From the NCBI GenBank assembly GCA_017871115.1, contig JAFCIZ010000001.1, forward strand, positions 7,252,001-7,316,000: DNA of 64,000 nt, in the 5' to 3' direction. Below are positions 59,972 through 64,000 of this stretch, piece by piece. The DNA is from Cunninghamella blakesleeana (taxonomy: Eukaryota > Mucoromycota > Mucoromycetes > Mucorales > Cunninghamellaceae). Below the pieces are notes generated by a model. That model was not told the DNA's origin. It searched no databases and was given only the letters and a program-made list of their open reading frames with translations. Within the stretch, counting starts at the first letter, position 1. The number at the start of each line of letters is the position of its first letter. The position numbers and the translations under genes are program-made.

Positions 59972-61352
59972 CTGAAAGTAATAATAAAATAATTTTTTTA
60001 AAAAAATGAAATTTCATTAAACATTATTAAATAGAATCAATTATAGTAAATAAATTAAGCACAAATGTTAGATAGTAGCATAGCAATCCTGGTCCCCGAA
60101 AGAACCCAAACCAGTATATGGAAGGTTAGTTATATCGATACAGTTTAGCAATAGAAGTCACCCATTTCTTTTTATAATAATATATTAATTGATAAAAATA
60201 ATTGGTAATTGATAATAAAAAAGACAAAAGAGTAAAGAAATAATAGAATAAGATTCATGTCTTTATATATATATATATTATTTTATATTTAAAATTGGTA
60301 GTGTATATTACGAATAACGCTTCTTTTTGTATATTTATTCATTGAAAGTTTTTATGTTAATATGTATAACTTAAATAATGAAGATGCGTATATATGTTCA
60401 TAAATATATATATATATATATATATATTAATAATGGTCTTATTATGTCAGAGTTTCTTTTTCTAATTATCATTATAATAATGATGGTATGTTTAATATTT
60501 ATTATTAAAAGCAACTATGCATTTTTTTTAAATGCCTATCCAAAATAATAATGAGCCTTTTATACTAGAACTTTTAACTATTATAGTTATTTAGAACTTT
60601 TTCTTCTTTTATAATGGGGTTGTATAATCCACTAATATATGCTAATAATTATTTCAAAATGAAATTTCTAGAAGCTTATCCATTTTTTTTTAAAGTGTGC
60701 CATCTATGCTAAGTAGATTTTTTTTAATTGTTTTAATTATTTAACCTCAGTTTTTATTTTTTAAAATTTTCCTTTTTTAAAAAGCAAATATTTTCTAATG
60801 CACTATGAAGACATATATAAATTAATATATAATGCATAAATAATTCTATCAGCGTGGATATTTCTAACATGAACTAAATAAAATGAATTTAGTTGATTGT
60901 AATAGGGTTCTATATTATTAGCTTTAAAAAGGGCATCTTTTTTCCATGGGTAGACTCATAAATATCGCCTTTTATACCAGTACTTGTTGTAATAAAAAAA
61001 TAATTATCAAATTCATCTTTTTAATTTATTTCAATCTTGTTTTTAGTATTATTGCCATCCTCAATAGCCGCATGCATTATTTTACCCAAAATAAATCAAA
61101 TAATGAAACCCTTTTGGACACTTGCAAGTCTTTTCAGTGGCAGATTTAACAACATTAATATCAGATTTTAATTTTTTTTCTCAAGCTTGTTATTATATAA
61201 TTATTTAGTACGTGAAAATTTTGATTAAAAAATGCAAAAATAAAAACTAAAAAATAACTGGTGGTCAAGTAAAATAACCTTCCCTTTCAAATAGAAGCGG
61301 CTGAAAATTCGAGCGCATTTATCCAAGAACTATTGGCGGAGTATAAACCTCG

Positions 61353-61358
61353 ACGCGT
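61353..61358. promoter_or_regulatory. MluI cell-cycle box (ACGCGT) upstream of RFC1
   Basis: ACGCGT lies 91 bp before the RFC1 start, in a local GC-richer patch that also has TTGGCGGA about 20 bp earlier. MCB elements are bound by MBF to drive G1/S transcription of replication genes in fungi. The hexamer also occurs elsewhere in the window (about 10668, 11287, 52040), so position and gene type are the main support. Confidence 0.45.
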
Positions 61359-61448
61359 TATTTATTTTTTTTTAAATTTTTTTTCCTGCTCTTTACTTTT
61401 TCGTATTTTCTTTTTTTTTATTTTCAAATATAAAAATAGTATAAAATA

Positions 61449-61523
61449 ATGTCAAGTATTACTAATTTTTTTAAGCCAGCTTCAAAAAAGGTATGTATAT
61501 GTTATTATTATTATTATCATTAC

Positions 61524-61582
<59 letters not shown>

Positions 61583-64000
61583 CCATTATAAATGAATTAT
61601 TAACTTGACACTTATTATTTTATTTTCATAATTGGTTAATACTAGGAGACTCCACCAAAAAAAAAAAGAACTATCCCAAGTAAGCCAAAAATAAACTTGA
61701 TATCATATATATATATACATATATCATATTTTTTTATATTTTTTTATACTTATTAATCCTCTATTTATATATTATTATTGTACTATATAAATAGGCTCTG
61801 ATGAAGAAGACGATCAAAGTGATTTGTAGGTTCAATTATCTGTCTATCTTATCTTTATTTTTATCTGACCATACTTATTTTACTAACAATACCCTTTATT
61901 TTTGTTTCTCTTATTCCCTTTTTTTTTTTCGCTATTTTTTATTCTATATTATAGCCAACCCCAACCGAAGAAGAAGCAAGTCGTCGAAGTAAAAGAAGAA
62001 GTAAACCCAAGTCAATATTTTTCTTCTCCCTCTTCTAACAAAAAGAAAGGAACAGCAACCACGACCGCAACGGTATCTAGTAAAAAACAAGCTACATCAA
62101 AGAAAAAAGAAAAAGAAGAATTGGAGGAAGATATAGATATGGTTGATGCAGATAAAAAGCCGCCCACTGAAAAAGAACCCAAATCTGTAACATCTACTAA
62201 AACAAAACCTGTATCACGAAAATCTACTACTACAACAAAGAAAAGAAAGGCAGCTAAAGATGATGATGATGATGATGATTTTTTAGACGATTCAACAACA
62301 ACAACAGCAACAGAAGTAGCAGATACAAAGTCAGTGAAACCAGAACCTGAAAAGAAAAAAGCTAGCGGGTAATATAAATAAATATATAAATGGGTGATCC
62401 TAACCATGTGTTAGTAAATATAAAATGATAATTATAATAATAATGATGATATCTTGGATTATCATTGATTATTCATTTAATATATATATATACAATAGAT
62501 TTTATCAAATGTTACACCGTGCACCTCCTTCAGCTTTAGGAACTCGACCAAAACCAGTAGGTAAAGATGGGTGTTTAACTGATATGACATTTGTTATTTC
62601 GGGTGAATATGATACATTAACGAAAGGAGAAATTCAAGATCTTATTAAAACTTATGGAGGGTAAATATACATAACATCATTTTTTATTTTTTATTTTCAC
62701 TTGAATATTTATGAATATTTTATTTCTTATCTATTTCTGATATATATTTAGTCGTATAACAACTGGGGTAAGTGGAAAGACAACTTATTTATTACGTGGA
62801 AGAGATGCTGGCCAAAGCAAGCTTGAAAAAGCAAATAAGTTTGGTACAAAGATATTGGATGAAGATGGATTTTATAATTTAATAGAATCAACTAAAGGGA
62901 ATGAACCCACCACTGAGTATCAAGAAGAAAAAGAGGAAGAAAAAGAGGAAAAAAAAGAGTCTATTCCAACACCAAGTAAGAAAACTACTACAAGTAAAGG
63001 AAAAGAGGTGACTAGAACAAGTGATCCACTACCTTTGCCTAAACCTGGATCACAGTATGTATTTATCAATGAGTATTAAAAGAAAAAGAAAAAGTAGTTT
63101 ATATATATATATATAGAAGGGCGAAAGGAATGGGCATTAATTTATTAATTTTATTTATAATTGTACATTTTTGTGTTCGTGATTTAGATCTGAAGATGTT
63201 TTATGGACCGAAAAATATAAACCAAAAAATCTTACTGAAATTCTTGGAAATAAAAAACAAGTATCACTTATATCTGAATGGTTACAGGAATGGTAAATAT
63301 ATATATAATAATGAAATAAAAATAAAAATGAAAGGAATTTATATATATATATATATTCACATTTTTTTTTATAAATGTAGGGAAAATAATCGGAAATCAG
63401 GTTTCCCCGAATATAAAGGTGATAGTGAAATCCAAAGTTATCGTGCTGTATTGATCAGCGGCCCTCCTGGTGTTGGTAAAACAACAACAGCTCAACTCAT
63501 TGCTAAAGAACATGGTTACACACCTTTAGAATTCAATGCCAGTGACACACGAAGTAAGAAACTTTTAGAAAATATGCTTCAAGAGGCTACGGATAATAGA
63601 ACCATGACAGAATTCTTTTCAAGTAAAAAGCCTACTAAAGTAAGTTTTTTTTCAATTATTATTAATATCATTTTATATACCAAGAAAATAGAAGATAAAC
63701 AATCCATCTATACTTTAATATTAATATTTGTGACTATTTTTAGGAATCAAAGTTAACAAATGGTAAAGTGATATTAATCATGGACGAAGTGGATGGTATG
63801 TCTGGAGGTGACCGTGGTGGTAGTGCTGAACTTGCTCGTTTGATCCGCATTACAAAAATTCCCATTATTTGTATCTGTAATGATAACCGATCTGATAAAG
63901 TAAAACCTTTAATAAAGGTATGCTTTGAATCTAAATTCCATAGGTAAAATTAATAGTAATAATTATAATTGTAGTAAAAATACTTAAAAATATACTTTTT
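61449..64000 (+). CDS. RFC1: Replication factor C large subunit RFC1 (truncated by window edge)
   Basis: Largest subunit of the PCNA clamp loader. Exons so far: 61449..61490, 61646..61679, 61795..61825, 61955..62368, 62499..62660, 62752..63054, 63188..63292, 63381..63639, 63744..63917; the last intron runs off the window. MSSITNFFKP at the very N-terminus is the PCNA-interacting (PIP-like) motif. A Lys/Thr/Asp-rich linker follows. BRCT domain: DMTFVISGEYDTLTKGEIQD, LIKTYGGRITTGVSGKTTYL, LEKANKFGTKILDEDGFYNL. AAA+ domain: LWTEKYKPKNLTEILGNKKQ, Walker A GPPGVGKTTTAQLIA, LEFNASDTRSKKLLE, Walker B VILIMDEVDGM, then ARLIRITKIPIICICNDN. The C-terminal collar is outside the window. No problem residues seen. 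Confidence 0.96.
61526..61579. repeat. (TTA)18 microsatellite in RFC1 intron 1
   Basis: About 18 uninterrupted TTA units within the first intron of RFC1; the longest trinucleotide repeat in the window. Confidence 0.88.

Larger units (their letters stand above)
59514..61448. other. Intergenic desert before RFC1
   Basis: T run at about 59779-59798, TnAn palindromes at about 59661-59677 and 59993-60006, (TA)n at about 60405-60427. Coding-like scraps at 59930-59971 (-) and 60065-60148 (listed). A GC-richer patch at about 61290-61360 directly upstream of RFC1 contains ACGCGT. The 67-codon frame at 60946-61149 is not convincing. Confidence 0.5.

Noticed and set aside
60946..61149. 67-codon frame upstream of RFC1, and antisense string SATEKTCKCPKGFHYL at about 61082-61147
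   Set aside because: Neither has a start context, splice structure or recognisable domain; too short to support.

Overview
The window is nuclear DNA from a very AT-rich filamentous fungus. Almost every gene is split by short spliceosomal introns (roughly 50-230 bp, mostly GTAAGT...TAG). Fungus-specific families fix the kingdom: a WOPR (Gti1/Pac2) regulator, Mnn9/Anp1 mannosyltransferase, a Kre9/Knh1-like wall protein, a SUR7/PalI-type membrane protein and an HSF-type factor. Several aerobic mitochondrial genes (OXA1, enoyl-CoA hydratase, mitoferrin, HSP10, FMP32/MCUR1-like) argue against anaerobic gut fungi. The extreme AT content, dense introns, Asn-rich proteins and short secreted proteins fit an early-diverging lineage such as Mucoromycota; this is inference and I cannot name the genus.

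Layout. 1-3 kb (-): seryl-tRNA synthetase (N-terminal part, cut by the window edge) and OXA1. 4.7-7.7 kb (+): an unrecognised 488-residue low-complexity protein and a small Cys-rich secreted, probably GPI-anchored protein. 9.1-15.4 kb (+): FMP32/MCUR1-like protein, mitochondrial enoyl-CoA hydratase, mitoferrin. 15.8-16.4 kb (-): unrecognised 145-residue protein, divergent from eIF4B (17.2-19.4 kb, +). 20.3-21.8 kb (-): MNN9-like mannosyltransferase. 23.4-31 kb (+): quinone oxidoreductase, HSF-type factor, NOL11/Utp8-like U3 processome protein. 32-34.5 kb (+): fasciclin-domain surface protein with Asn-rich inserts. 35.7-37.7 kb (-): zinc CDF transporter. 38.9-39.6 kb (+): Kre9/Knh1-like protein. 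39.9-40.9 kb (-): DUF2470 membrane protein. 41.4-42 kb (+): ASDURF-like small prefoldin. 42.1-46.3 kb (-): Tudor-SN (SND1). 47.2-49 kb (+): GlcNAc-6-phosphate deacetylase. 49.7-50.3 kb (-): SUR7/PalI-like protein. 51.5-53.1 kb (-): RAE1, 248 bp from divergent SSF1/PPAN (53.3-54.9 kb, +). 55.4-57.2 kb (-): WOPR regulator. 58.8-59.5 kb (+): HSP10. 61.4 kb to the end (+): RFC1, cut by the window edge.

There is no operon-like logic; this is ordinary housekeeping gene space. Themes recur by chance or weakly: mitochondrial function (five genes), ribosome biogenesis and translation (SerRS, eIF4B, NOL11/Utp8, SSF1) and cell wall or chitin metabolism (MNN9, Kre9-like, FAS1 protein, NagA). For every multi-exon gene I joined exons by reading GT/AG sites and checked that the reading frame stays open, so splice sites are sequence-based predictions and not transcript-proven.

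The less ordinary material lies in: exon architecture (a start codon alone in HSP10 exon 1, a 4-nt exon 1, a 6-nt microexon and a GC-AG intron in eIF4B); a stand-alone ASDURF-like gene; a FAS1 domain split by repeat-encoded loops; many T-run/A-run palindromes scattered through non-coding DNA; and short protein-like relics in the large intergenic deserts. I saw no complete transposon, CRISPR array, rRNA or convincing tRNA.
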